A DNA stretch of 64,000 nt, taken from NCBI GenBank assembly GCA_965204395.1, contig OZ241987.1:1550001-1614000 (forward strand), read 5' to 3'. The translations under genes were made by a program, and so were the position numbers. How positions within the stretch are numbered: position 1 is the stretch's first letter; every line of letters starts with the position of its first letter. This document shows, one piece after another, positions 31,095 to 40,350 of the stretch. The notes beneath the pieces are model-generated. The model made no database searches, was not told the origin of the DNA, and saw nothing but the letters and a program-made list of their open reading frames with translations. Source of the stretch: Bin87 sp965204395 (GTDB taxonomy: Bacteria; Chloroflexota; Dehalococcoidia; Lucifugimonadales; UBA3495).

Positions 31095-32279
31095 CTCACG
31101 CGTACCCAGTTTGAGTTGAGGGGTTGAAAAAGGTCGGTCTCTCCGGGTAAGGAACGGGTTACGAAGCACCGTTGCCACCTGGGGAGGCCGACCATGCCAT
31201 GGTATCACCGCATCGCCACCTTTCTGAATCACTCGTTGCCGGAGTTCCGTGCCACCCGCCGCACCAATCTGGCTCTGCTCACTGCGGCAATTCTCCAGCG
31301 TCGCACCCTTGCCATCTCTGTGTTGGTGCGCTCGTGGCAGGTTCAGGTACCCTACTCGCACCACACCAGCGTAAGAAAAGGCTCTTTCGCTTTCTGTCCA
31401 ACACCGGCTTTGACACCGTGGCGGTGCAGACGGCGCTGCTGGGACCCATCTGTCAGGCAACTCGGCTTCGGGGACTGACGCCGATCATGATTGACTGGTC
31501 TGATCTGGGTCAGGGGCGCAACGGTCTGTTCGCTGCGGTCTGTTTTCGGGGTCGGGGGTTGCCGCTGCTCAGTTGGGTTTCCACGCCGGAAGAGCTGGAC
31601 CCGTCCCAGAACCGAGTGGAGGAGTTTTTCATCGGACGGTTGTTGCGACACCTGCCCAACCACATCCGGCCCCTGCTGCTGGCTGACCGGGGCTTCGGAC
31701 GGGCCAGCCTGATCCACTTCTTGCAACAGATGCCCAACCACACCGGCTACCCAGTGGACTACGTAGTCCGCCTCAAGGGCGACGTGGTGGTCCAGAGCGC
31801 CCACTATCGTGGTCGGTTGCGGGACTATCCCCTGCGCAAGGGCCGCATCCTGTTCTGGCCTCAAACCCTCTACCGCTCCGATGGCGCCGTGGTGATCAAC
31901 CTGGTGCTTTATTGGGCCAGAGGCCATCGGGAACCCTGGTACCTGGCCACGTCGCTCACCGACCCGCGTAAAGCAGTGCGGATGTACCGGAAGCGGATGC
32001 AGCCGGAGCAGTACTTCAAGGATGGCAAGCAGCGCTTCGGGCTGAACCGAAGCACGGTCACCACCACCGATCGGCTGCAACGGTTGCTGGTGGGATTGCT
32101 GTTGGCCTGCTGCCTGCTGATATTGGCGGGAATGCGAGTGTCCCAAACCTTCCGGCGACAGGTGTGCTCCCGCGGGAAGCTGGGCATCCTGCACTTGGGT
32201 TACGAATACTACCTCGCCACACCCGACCCACCGGACAACCTCTTCCCCATTCAACGCCACCAAACCGGGTACGCGTGAG
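31095..32279 (+). mobile_element. IS4-family insertion sequence with 10-bp target duplication
   Basis: This 1185-bp element is bounded by near-perfect inverted repeats (left CTCACGCGTACCCAGTTTG; right, reverse-complemented, CTCACGCGTACCCGGTTTG). It is flanked by a perfect direct duplication GGACAAATAG at 31085-31094 and 32280-32289. The single transposase carries an IS4 YREK signature. Exact ends and duplication imply a recent insertion. Removing the element and one duplication restores a continuous 827-codon host gene. Confidence 0.95.
31194..32278 (+). CDS. IS4-family transposase, frameshifted or -1 frameshifting
   Basis: The DDE transposase is encoded in two frames. The N-terminal part (MPWYHRIATFLNHSLPEFRATRRTN...) is read from 31194 to about 31375. 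The rest (QRKKRLFRFLSNTGFDTVAVQ... to 32278) is one frame back. Catalytic features are MIDWSDL (first Asp), LLLADRGFGRASLI (second Asp) and YRKRMQPEQYFKDGK, an exact Y-x2-R-x3-E-x6-K motif. The frames meet at GTAAGAAAAGG, where slippage of tRNA-Lys on A-AAA-G by -1 would join them. It may therefore be a programmed frameshift, or an inactivating 1-nt change. The TGA stop lies in the right inverted repeat. Confidence 0.85.
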
Positions 32280-32289
32280 GGACAAATAG

Positions 32290-33890
32290 TACATGCTTGG
32301 ATCGACGCTCAAACGCGTTTGTCAGTGAATCGTGCTACCGAGGCGCAAAGCCTTGCTACGGCGCGTCGCAGGGCGAGTCAAATCAAGGACATATACCTTG
32401 GGCACCCAGATGCACTACAAGACACGAATTTGCTAAATTATTTCGTGCCGACCAAGGAATTTGAGGACGCAGTCAACGGTCGGCGAGATATCTTCGTGGG
32501 ACGCAGAGGTACAGGAAAAAGCGCTAACTACCAAGCCATCAGAGAAGAACTCCGTGAGCAACCTGCTATCATTACCGTGGAAATCGCCCCAGACGAGTTT
32601 GAGTTGGAGATCATCTCTGCATACCTTGACCAAGGCTATGCGGCCTCGAATCCCAAGTTGGTTTTTCGCAACACTTGGAATTATATCCTGCTTACGGAAA
32701 CGCTAAAGGCAATCGCGGACAAAACCGATTTACTGTACATGTCGCCGAACGATTTGACGAGAAACAATTTGTACCAATATTACCAACGACATTACGATAT
32801 TTTGAACCTAGATTTCGGGTCTAGGGTAACAGCCGCCCTTGGGGGTACTTCGGCGTATGACGATAACGGAGCACAAAATAAAATGGAAGGCGACGCATCG
32901 GCGCTTGTCAGTTCACTTCGCGACTATAACGTGGCGAGAGACCTTAAACGGTTCGCTGGCCAGGAGAAATTGACATTATTTGTTGTGATTGACGACTTGG
33001 ACAAAAACTGGCGGCCTGACACCCAACAATCGATCGACCTGCTTCTGGGGTTGGTGTCTGAATCGTATCGATTACAAGGGTTTTTCGAAGGGATGTTGAA
33101 AATAGTAATGTTCCTGAGAGAAGACATCTTCGATTTACTGGCCCAACATGACGAAGATCTCCCTAAGCGGAATTACCTCCGTTTGGAATGGACTGATGCG
33201 AATTTGAAACACCTAGTCGCAGAACGATTGTCAATGGGAACGGACCACGAAAACGACGACGATGATGCGACGTGGGGCATAATCTTCCCTAGCCTAGTGA
33301 ACGGCGTACCTACCGCTGATTATATTTTGGGGCACGTTTTACCTAGGCCTCGCGATGTGTTGGGGTTTTGCCAAGCTTCAATCGACCAGGCCCAGCGAAA
33401 CGGACACAGTGAAGTCACGACCCAAGACATTTTGGATGGAGAAGGAGCGTTTGCAGACATTTTCATCCGCTCCATTGCCGCTGAGTTTCGGGACTTGTAC
33501 CCGAACCTGCACGAAGTTTTGATTGAGTTTGCGGGCGTACCTGTGCAAATGAGCTGGGAGGATTTCAGATGGTACGCAAATGGCGCGATTGAGAAGAACA
33601 AACATATCACCGACCGATGGGTTGGTGCCACCGAATGGGATGCACACAAGATGGCGGGCGTACTGTTCCGCGTCGGGGTAATTGGACTAGCTATGTCTGC
33701 CACTGACAAACCGCATTATCGCAATGGGCGGTCGTTTGCGGAAACATGGAGTCTGGTATCCCCTAGGCCGGTGGTTCATATCCATCCGGCTTTCGAGAAA
33801 GTCTTGGACGTGTCGCGAGGCGGTGCTCGATTTTTGGGAACTCGCCGGAGGGTGAGTGCGGTGGATCCTCGCCAACTTCCTTTAGGATGA
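32290..33890 (+). pseudogene. 3' part of the IS-split gene: P-loop ATPase domain
   Basis: Joined to 30212-31094, this completes an 827-aa protein, and the junction reads in frame (GQI|VHAWIDAQTRLSVNRATEA). The ATPase part (about residues 340-820 of the fused protein) has Walker A DIFVGRRGTGKSANYQ and Walker B LTLFVVIDDLDKNW. It resembles the Sll1717-type P-loop ATPases found in defence contexts. On its own it could start at TTG 32319, giving a 523-aa protein, so the fragment might still be made. Low-GC, accessory-type composition matches the 5' part. Confidence 0.85.
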
Positions 33891-34819
33891 CGCATTCGGC
33901 GATTGTCTAACGTCATATTGCCGTGCGCCTTTCCACACTTGCTCGCTGCGTTCCGTACGCGCTCCGGACAACTCAATGTCACCTGAGTGGCTGTCTGACG
34001 CGAGAAGCCCTCATAATCTTGGTTTGATGTCATGGTGCGTCATTGCCGCAGGGCCGAGCATCATTCAAGTGTTTCTCCACCCCATTTTCCCAATCCATCC
34101 TGTCCATCCTGTGCATCCCTGTAAAAATAATCCAAAAACAACTGACACCACCCCGTTGCCCCCACCCCCGCCACCCGCCTATCCTAGTGTCACCTAGGCA
34201 ACAACGTACGTTTGATCACACCCCGATAAAGAGAGGCAGGATCCCAGCATCGACGGCCAACCCCGTCAGTTTCAAAATCGCAACCGGCCCACGGGGGCTA
34301 ACGCCGCTTAAAGACCTGACTCCTCACCGGCGCAGCCCCACTGGTGTCCCCGGGACTGTCCGAGCCCGCGCGCAGGCGCGCACACAGCGCGCCGAGTACA
34401 CGAAAAAGTAGGCTAAATAGTTGCGTACCCAATCCGGCCGTGCGCTGACAACGATGCTATAAGCCCGCCTTCGGACGGCTGTAAGCCCGCTCCAAGCGGG
34501 CCAGAATCCTGCCTCTCGCCAACCAACCAAAACCCAAAGCCCCAAAGGAGAAAGCAACCGAAACCCCGCAAACAAAGAACCAAAATCCCCCTCTCCCCTT
34601 ATGGGCCGAAGGTCCGCCTATGGAGGAAGAGGGTTGAGGTGCGGAACGTCCGCCTCTGGCGGGAGGGGTATAACCTCCCATCCCGTTCATCGTGCCGTAG
34701 GTCCGCCTCTGGCGGATGCACCCATGTAAAAACCGGACTCCACCCCCCGCGTTGACACCCTCCGGCGCCCTCCGTACACTGCCGGTGCTACCCGAACGCA
34801 CCGCAGGAGGACGCCGGCC
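33891..34819. other. Intergenic region with repeats and a MITE-like segment
   Basis: I see no gene I can support. At 34085-34130 there is an ATCC.TCC.TGTGCATCC-type repeat. A segment of about 290 bp at 34231-34518 is bounded by inverted GAGAGGCAGGAT sequences and contains two short hairpins (AGCCCGCC..., GCCCGCTCCAAGCGGGC). At 34591-34670 a CCCTCTCCCC repeat is split by two 22-bp units (34606-34627, 34642-34663). Another unit is at 34695-34716. Confidence 0.6.
34231..34518. mobile_element. Possible MITE-like element
   Basis: The segment is bounded by inverted copies of GAGAGGCAGGAT(C/T)C (34231-34245 and, reversed, 34503-34518). The interior has GC-rich hairpins and no reading frame I trust. 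No target duplication was found and no second copy exists in the window, so this is tentative. Confidence 0.3.
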
Positions 34820-36178
34820 ATGCCCGATCTAGCCGACCTTTTCGCCCAGGTTGACGCCGCTGAGGACGACATCATCGCCCTCGAGCAGGACCTCGTCCGC
34901 ATCCCCTCCGTCAACACCGGCTTCATGCCCACCGGCAACGAGTCGCCCGTCTGCGATCTCGCCCGCGACTTCCTCGCCCGGGACGGCATCACGTCCGACA
35001 TCCTGGAGTCGTCTCCCAATCGCGGCAACCTCATCGCACGCGTCGAGGGACGCTCCGGCAACGCCGGCCTTATGTTCATGTCCCACACCGACGTCGTGCC
35101 GGTGGAGGACCCCGCCGAGTGGCGGTTCGATCCCTTCAGCGCCACCATCGCCGATGGCCGCATCTTCGGGCGCGGCGCGTCCGACTGCAAGGGCCTGCTC
35201 ACCGCCCAGCTCATGGCCATCCGCATCCTCCAACGCAACGACATCCCCCTACGGGACAGCCTGATCCTGGCCGCCGGCGCCGACGAGGAACACGGCGGAC
35301 GCTACGGCTTCGGCTGGCTCGCCGATAACCATCCCGTACAGTTGGCCGCGCCCTATGCCGTCAACGAGGGCGGCGGCACTCCAATCCCCGCCGCCGGCGC
35401 GCTCACCTACATCCTCGGCGTCGGCGAAAAAGGCCGCCTCCAGGTCGAAATCGACGTCAAAGGGACCAGCGCCCACGCATCCCTGCCCTGGCAGGGCGCC
35501 AACGCGCTGTACCGCCTCAACCGCGCCCTCTCCTCCATCGAGGAGTACGAGCCCGACCGCGACACCTCCACCAGCATCTTCGATTACCTCTCCACCTTCG
35601 CCATCGAGCACAAGGCATCGCCGGAAAACGTGGACGCCATCATCGCCGAAATCCAGCCCGAGAACCCCCGCTTCGCTTCCATGCTCCGCGCCCTCTCCCG
35701 CATGACCCTCACCCCCACCATGGTGCGCGGCGGCATCAAGTCCAACAGCGTCCCCGAGTCCATCCGCCTCACCTGCGACGTGCGCACCCTGCCCCACCAG
35801 GACGAGGAATACGTCCGCGCCCAGCTTGACGCGGTGCTGGCCGACATCCCCGGCGTAACCTACGAGGTGGACTACATGGCCCGCCCCAACTCGTCGCCCT
35901 TCGAGTCGCCCCTGGCCTCCAGCATCCGCGGCGTTACCTCCCAGGCGCTCCAGCGCGGCGACATCCAGTGGGTGCCCGCCATCAGCAACGGCTTCACCGA
36001 CTCCCGGTTCACTCGACCCCTGGGCACCGTCACTTATGGCTTCTCCGGCTCCCACCCCGACGACGACCCCATGCTCAACTTCGTACACGGCGCCAACGAG
36101 TCCGTCGGCATTAAGAGCCTGGTTAGCGGCACCAAGATCATGCTCGGCCTCATCGTCGACATGCTCGCCGAAAAGTAA
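34820..36178 (+). CDS. M20-family metallopeptidase (ArgE/DapE/succinyl-like)
   Basis: This 452-aa M20 peptidase has LMFMSHTDVVPV (first metal His and the Asp), the bridging Asp in FGRGASDCKGLL, the catalytic and metal Glu pair in AGADEEHGG, and a dimerisation lid domain starting VEIDVKGTSAHASLPWQGANA. The final metal His is in FVHGANESVGI. It hydrolyses an N-acyl amino acid or dipeptide; the exact substrate is unknown. A GCAGGAGG site lies directly upstream. It stands alone between repeat-rich gaps. Confidence 0.92.
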   Translation: MPDLADLFAQVDAAEDDIIALEQDLVRIPSVNTGFMPTGNESPVCDLARDFLARDGITSDILESSPNRGNLIARVEGRSGNAGLMFMSHTDVVPVEDPAEWRFDPFSATIADGRIFGRGASDCKGLLTAQLMAIRILQRNDIPLRDSLILAAGADEEHGGRYGFGWLADNHPVQLAAPYAVNEGGGTPIPAAGALTYILGVGEKGRLQVEIDVKGTSAHASLPWQGANALYRLNRALSSIEEYEPDRDTSTSIFDYLSTFAIEHKASPENVDAIIAEIQPENPRFASMLRALSRMTLTPTMVRGGIKSNSVPESIRLTCDVRTLPHQDEEYVRAQLDAVLADIPGVTYEVDYMARPNSSPFESPLASSIRGVTSQALQRGDIQWVPAISNGFTDSRFTRPLGTVTYGFSGSHPDDDPMLNFVHGANESVGIKSLVSGTKIMLGLIVDMLAEK

Positions 36179-36199
36179 CCCACCGCACCAAACTTCAGT

Positions 36200-36239
36200 C
36201 CCCTCTCCCCTTGCGGGAGAGGGTTAGGGTGAGGGGTAA
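36200..36239. repeat. CCCTCTCCC...GAGAGGGTTAGGGTGAGGGG repeat, empty site
   Basis: This is an uninterrupted copy of the dispersed stem-loop repeat. Other copies are at 23104-23141, 39005-39042 and 40259-40297, with split copies at 16934 and 34591. A GTGAGGC/GCCTCAC palindrome follows at 36301-36319. Confidence 0.85.
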
Positions 36240-36410
36240 TATCACAAATACATGCCTCTTTGGCCATCTGTTAAACTTCTGCGCCCCCATCATTTATAAC
36301 GGTGAGGCATGCCTCACCCCCGGTTCCAACCACTTGAGGTGGGAGGTTCTCGCTCCTCAAACCCGCAGATCATCATCCCATGTCAACACCGATCCCGTTC
36401 GCGATAGACC

Positions 36411-37207
36411 ATGACATACCAAAGCCTCACCCTGGAACGCGACGGCCACATCGCCGTCGTCACCCTTAACCGCCCCGAAAAGCTCAACGCCATTGACCGC
36501 AATCTCACCTGGAGATGATGGACGCCTGCGCCGAACTACGCGACGACGACGGCATCCGTGTGGTGATCTTCACCGGAGCCGGACGCGGCTTCTGCTCCGG
36601 CGCGGACCTCACCGCCGACCGAACCAAGTCCGAAAACCCCAGCCGCGCCGAGCGCCTCGACGAATACAACTGGGTCGGACAGCAGGCGTTGATGATCTAC
36701 CGCGACCTGGACAAGCCCACCATCGCCGCCGTCAACGGTGTCGCCGCCGGTGCCGGCATGGGATTGGCCCTGGCCTGCGACATGCGCGTCGGCTGCGAGA
36801 ACACTCGCTTCAAGACCGTGTTCATCGAGCGCAGCCTCAGCCCCGACTCCGGCCTGTCCTGGTTCCTGCCCCGCATCGTGGGCGTCAGCCGCGCCATGGA
36901 CCTGGTGTACACCAGCCGCAACGTCGACGCCGACGAGGCCTACCGTCTCGGTCTGCTGGACCGCATGAGCGCCGCCGAAAACCTGCTGACCGACGCGAAA
37001 GAGTTGGCCCGCCAGATCGCCTTCTGGCCGCCCGTCGCCATGCAGATGTCCCGCCGCGCCATGCACCGCAGCCTGGACGTGGACCTGGACGATCAACTGC
37101 GGTACGAGACCCACAGCATCGTCTTCGCCCGCCGCGCTCCCCACGATGTTGAGGAGGCCGCCGCATCCTTCCGCGAGCGCCGCCCGCCCAACTTCACCGG
37201 CGAATAG
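36411..37207 (+). pseudogene. Enoyl-CoA hydratase/isomerase with 1-nt frameshift
   Basis: The gene starts MTYQSLTLERDGHIAVVTLNRPEKLNAIDRNL, then stops, while the correct continuation EMMDACAELRDDDGIRVVIFTGAGRGFCSGADL is in another frame from about 36507. Adding one C in AATCTCACCTGG would give NLHLEMMDA, so one base appears lost. Crotonase features follow: the oxyanion-hole GAGRGFCSGADL, GVAAGAGMGLALACDMRVG, and ERSLSPDSGLSWFLPRIVG. It is either a recent pseudogene or an assembly error. Confidence 0.82.
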
Positions 37208-37229
37208 ACCCCGCTGATAGAATAACCTT

Positions 37230-38111
37230 ATGACCACCCAAATTGCCGACATAGTGCAGTCCACAGCCGCAAGCGCGGGCTGCGACGCACGGGCATTGCA
37301 CGTCGCCAAGTCCTTGCGCGACGCAACCGACGTTGAGTGCGTCATCCTGTTCGGTTCCCGCGCCCGGGGCGACTGGACCGACCGCTCCGACATCGACCTG
37401 ATGATCATCGAGCCGGAGATTCCGGAGGTGGCCCAACGGGAATCCATCGAGCGCATCGCCAGAGAGTTGGCCGCTGAGGCGTACCATGATTGCAAGTACA
37501 TGCCCGTGGGCGTCGTTTATCTGTCCCGGGCCGAATACGAGCGGAAAAGCCGGCACACCCTCAACCACGTCGCCCGGTTCGCCAGACGGGAAGGGGTTGC
37601 AATGCCCCGCAACCCCGCAGATTTCCCCGGCAACAACCCAGCCGACGATCCCAACCACAGCGACGAACCTATGGAACGCAGATTACGCATCGCCGACGCC
37701 AATACGTACTACCGGGCCATGCACACAATGATGGACTCCGGCATAACTGATAAAGTCGTCGTGTACAACGCACAGCAGGCTCTGGAACACGCCATGAAAG
37801 CCCTGATTTCAGCCCAGGGCCATGCATACGCTCACACTCATGAACTTGGCACGTTGGCGGCCGATATCAATGCCAACGACCCGAACATCAACTTGCGGCT
37901 GGTCAGTGACTTGGGGCAACTCAGCAACTTCGCCGGCGGCAATCGCTACGGCCCGTTGCAAACTCCCGTCTCCGATTACACCGACATGGCCAACCGCGTC
38001 ACTGACGACCTGAACCGCATCTACGACGAAATAACCAAGCTGACCGGCGAAAACCCCTGGGCCATGCCGCCCGAAGGCAGTGACAGCCCAATCCAGCCAC
38101 GCTACCGCTGA
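37230..38111 (+). CDS. MNT-HEPN fusion protein (nucleotidyltransferase + HEPN), copy 1
   Basis: This 293-aa protein has an N-terminal minimal nucleotidyltransferase domain with VILFGSRARGDWTDRSDIDLMII (GS-x10-DxD, about 42-56). A C-terminal HEPN domain (PF05168-like) runs from about 150, with YNAQQALEHAMKALISAQGHAYAHTHELGTLAADI. In MntA/HepT systems the MNT domain AMPylates the HEPN toxin; here both are on one chain. The next gene is a close paralogue starting at a TGATG overlap, so the two form an operon. It may be a self-controlling RNase or a nucleotide-modifying enzyme. Confidence 0.88.
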   Translation: MTTQIADIVQSTAASAGCDARALHVAKSLRDATDVECVILFGSRARGDWTDRSDIDLMIIEPEIPEVAQRESIERIARELAAEAYHDCKYMPVGVVYLSRAEYERKSRHTLNHVARFARREGVAMPRNPADFPGNNPADDPNHSDEPMERRLRIADANTYYRAMHTMMDSGITDKVVVYNAQQALEHAMKALISAQGHAYAHTHELGTLAADINANDPNINLRLVSDLGQLSNFAGGNRYGPLQTPVSDYTDMANRVTDDLNRIYDEITKLTGENPWAMPPEGSDSPIQPRYR

Positions 38112-38989
38112 TGACCACCCAGGCCACTGACATAGCGCAATCCACCCGCGCCGGCGTCGGTCCCGACACCAGGGCCCTGCACGTCGCCAAGTCCTTGCGC
38201 GATGCAACCGACGTTGAGTGCGTCATCCTGTTCGGCTCTCGCGCCCGGGGGGACTGGACGGAACGCTCGGACATCGACCTGATGATCATCGAGCCGGACA
38301 CATCCGAACTGATACCGCGCATGGGGGAGATTCAGCAGACTGCCGGGGAGCTGGTCCGCCTGGCTTACCAAGGCTACGTTGACATTGACTTCGTTTATCT
38401 GTCCCGGGCCGAATACGAGCGGAAAAGCGTTCACACCCTCAACCATGTGGCTCGGTTCGCCCGCCGTGAGGGTGTCATTGTTCCCCGGAACCCGGCAGAT
38501 TTCCCCGGCGGCGACGCAGCCGACGACCCTAACCACAGCGACGAGCCTATGGAACGCCAACTCCGTATCAACGATGCTAATGCGCACTACGCAGCCATGC
38601 ACTTTATGATGGACGGCGGCATGAGCAATAAAATCACCGTGTACAACGCGCAGCAGACGTTGGAACATGCCATGAAGGCCCTGATTTCGGCCCAGGGCCA
38701 CGAATACTCTCATACTCACCGGCTGTACACTCTTGCCGCGGACATCAATCAGAATGACCCCAACCTGAACTTGCGGCTCCGCAGCGACCTGCAGCAACTT
38801 AGCAACTTTGCTGGCGGATACCGCTACGGCCCGCTGATCACTCCCGTCTCCGATTACACCGACATGGCCAACCGCGTCACTGACGACCTGAACCGTATCT
38901 ACCAAGAAATAACCCGGCTGACCGGCGAAAACCCCTGGGCCGTGCCGCCCGAAGGCAGTGACAGCCCAATCCAGCCGCGCCTCCGTTAG
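38111..38989 (+). CDS. MNT-HEPN fusion protein, copy 2
   Basis: This 292-aa tandem paralogue of the preceding protein is nearly identical in the MNT core (SLRDATDVECVILFGSRARGDW) and in the C-terminus (GENPWA.PPEGSDSPIQPR.R). It diverges most between residues about 62 and 95 (DTSELIPRMGEIQQTAGELV) and in the HEPN face (INDANAHYAAMHFMMDGGMSNKITV). The pattern suggests gene duplication followed by divergence in the substrate- or partner-facing parts. Translation is coupled to copy 1. A dispersed repeat follows at 39005. Confidence 0.88.
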   Translation: MTTQATDIAQSTRAGVGPDTRALHVAKSLRDATDVECVILFGSRARGDWTERSDIDLMIIEPDTSELIPRMGEIQQTAGELVRLAYQGYVDIDFVYLSRAEYERKSVHTLNHVARFARREGVIVPRNPADFPGGDAADDPNHSDEPMERQLRINDANAHYAAMHFMMDGGMSNKITVYNAQQTLEHAMKALISAQGHEYSHTHRLYTLAADINQNDPNLNLRLRSDLQQLSNFAGGYRYGPLITPVSDYTDMANRVTDDLNRIYQEITRLTGENPWAVPPEGSDSPIQPRLR

Positions 38990-39004
38990 CGATCCTTGAA
39001 CTTT

Positions 39005-39042
39005 TCCCTCTCCCCTTGTGGGAGAGGGCTGGGGTGAGGGGT
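39005..39042. repeat. CCCTCTCCCC...GAGAGGG repeat, empty site
   Basis: This is an uninterrupted copy containing CTTGTGGGAGAGGGCTGGG. It is the closest empty-site reference for the doubly split copy at 34591-34670. Confidence 0.85.
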
Positions 39043-39094
39043 ATCGCCTCCAACGAACCATTCAAACCCTCAAACCGCCCAAAGGAGCCCAACC

Positions 39095-40240
39095 ATGACC
39101 ACCGCCGATTGGGGAGACATCTACAAGGAACTGGGCGCAAAGCCCGTCATCAACGCCACCGGCAGCGTCACCATGCTGGGCGGCTCCACGCCGATCCCCG
39201 AGGTGCGCGAGGCCATGGCCCAGGCCGACGGCGCGTACATCCCCCTCATGGAGTTGCAGGAAGCCGCCGGCAACGCCATCGCCCGCATGGTCAACGTCCC
39301 CGCCGCCTACATTACCTCCGGCGCAGGGTCGGCGCTGATGCTCGCCACCGCAGCCGCCATGGCCGGCGATGACGACGACCGCATCCAGCAGTTGCCCAAC
39401 ACCTCCGGCATGAAGAACGAGATACTCATCCAGACCCGCCAGCGCTACTGGTACGACCGCTGCCTCGAACTGGCCGGCGCTAAGCTGGTGATGTTTGGCT
39501 CAGAGGAGCGCACCACCCGCGAGGATCTGGAGCAAGCCATCGGACCCAACACCGCCGCCGTCCACTACTACGCCGTCGAGCAGGAATACGACCCCAACGC
39601 CCTGTCGCTGGAGGACACCATCGAAGTCGCCCACGCCCGCGACGTGCTGGTCACCGTTGACGCGGCGGGGCAGATCTATCCCTTGGAAAACTTCGGCAAG
39701 TACGTCCGCATGGGCGCGGACTTCCAGTGCATCGCCGCCAAGTACATGGGCTCTCCCCAGTCCTCCGGCCTCGCCCTGGGCTCCGAGGAGATGATCCGCA
39801 AGATCGGGCTGCAGGCTTTCGCCAGCTACGAGGGCCGGCGGGTGCGCGGCGTCGGTCGTCCCCAGAAGGTCGACCGCCAGGAGATGATCGGTGCGGTGGC
39901 GGCCGTCCGCCACTGGATGACCATGAACCACGAGGATCGCCTCGCCGATTCAGAGCGTCGCAGCCACGCCATCCTCAGCGCCGTGGCCGGCATCTCCGGC
40001 CTGCGCGCCGAACTCATCGACAACGTCATCGGACACCACGCCTATGGCCTGAACCTGTGGGTCGATCCCGCCGTCGCCGGTTTCGACATCTACGACCTGC
40101 GCGACCGCCTCAAGGATGGCGACCCGCCCGTCTGGACCCGCGTCCGCGACGACGAGGATTTCATCACCATCCACATGTTCGGCCTCAACCCGGGCGAGGA
40201 GACCACCGTCGGCGAACGCATCGCCGCCCTGTTCCGGTAG
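39095..40240 (+). CDS. SelA-like PLP-dependent enzyme
   Basis: This 381-aa fold-type I PLP enzyme resembles the SelA/DgaE group. It opens VINATGSVTMLGGSTPIPEVREAM and has AAYITSGAGSALMLATAAAM for cofactor phosphate binding. D189 in VLVTVDAAGQIYP is the pyridine-nitrogen partner, and Lys216 in FQCIAAKYMGSPQSSG is the likely Schiff-base lysine. No tRNA-Sec gene is seen, so a selenium role is doubtful; a lyase or racemase acting on amino acids is more likely. It has an AAGGAG ribosome-binding site and is followed by repeats. Confidence 0.8.
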   Translation: MTTADWGDIYKELGAKPVINATGSVTMLGGSTPIPEVREAMAQADGAYIPLMELQEAAGNAIARMVNVPAAYITSGAGSALMLATAAAMAGDDDDRIQQLPNTSGMKNEILIQTRQRYWYDRCLELAGAKLVMFGSEERTTREDLEQAIGPNTAAVHYYAVEQEYDPNALSLEDTIEVAHARDVLVTVDAAGQIYPLENFGKYVRMGADFQCIAAKYMGSPQSSGLALGSEEMIRKIGLQAFASYEGRRVRGVGRPQKVDRQEMIGAVAAVRHWMTMNHEDRLADSERRSHAILSAVAGISGLRAELIDNVIGHHAYGLNLWVDPAVAGFDIYDLRDRLKDGDPPVWTRVRDDEDFITIHMFGLNPGEETTVGERIAALFR

Positions 40241-40258
40241 TCGCCTATCCGCAACTAT

Positions 40259-40332
40259 TCCCTCTCCCCCGGTTGGGAGAGGGTCAGGGTGAGGGGGATC
40301 CCTCCCTGCAGAACTTGTCCGCCTATGGCGGA
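40259..40332. repeat. CCTCTCCCCC repeat plus 22-bp unit
   Basis: An uninterrupted stem-loop repeat (40259-40297) is followed by a GAACTTGTCCGCC-type 22-bp unit at 40311-40332. That unit sits just before a TCCTGAGCCTTCCGAAGG repeat relic. Confidence 0.75.
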
Positions 40333-40350
40333 TCCTGAGCCTTCCGAAGG

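Noticed and set aside
34200..34560. Structured RNA such as tmRNA, RNase P RNA or SRP RNA
   Set aside because: The hairpins and inverted ends drew attention, but no signature core of those RNAs is present.
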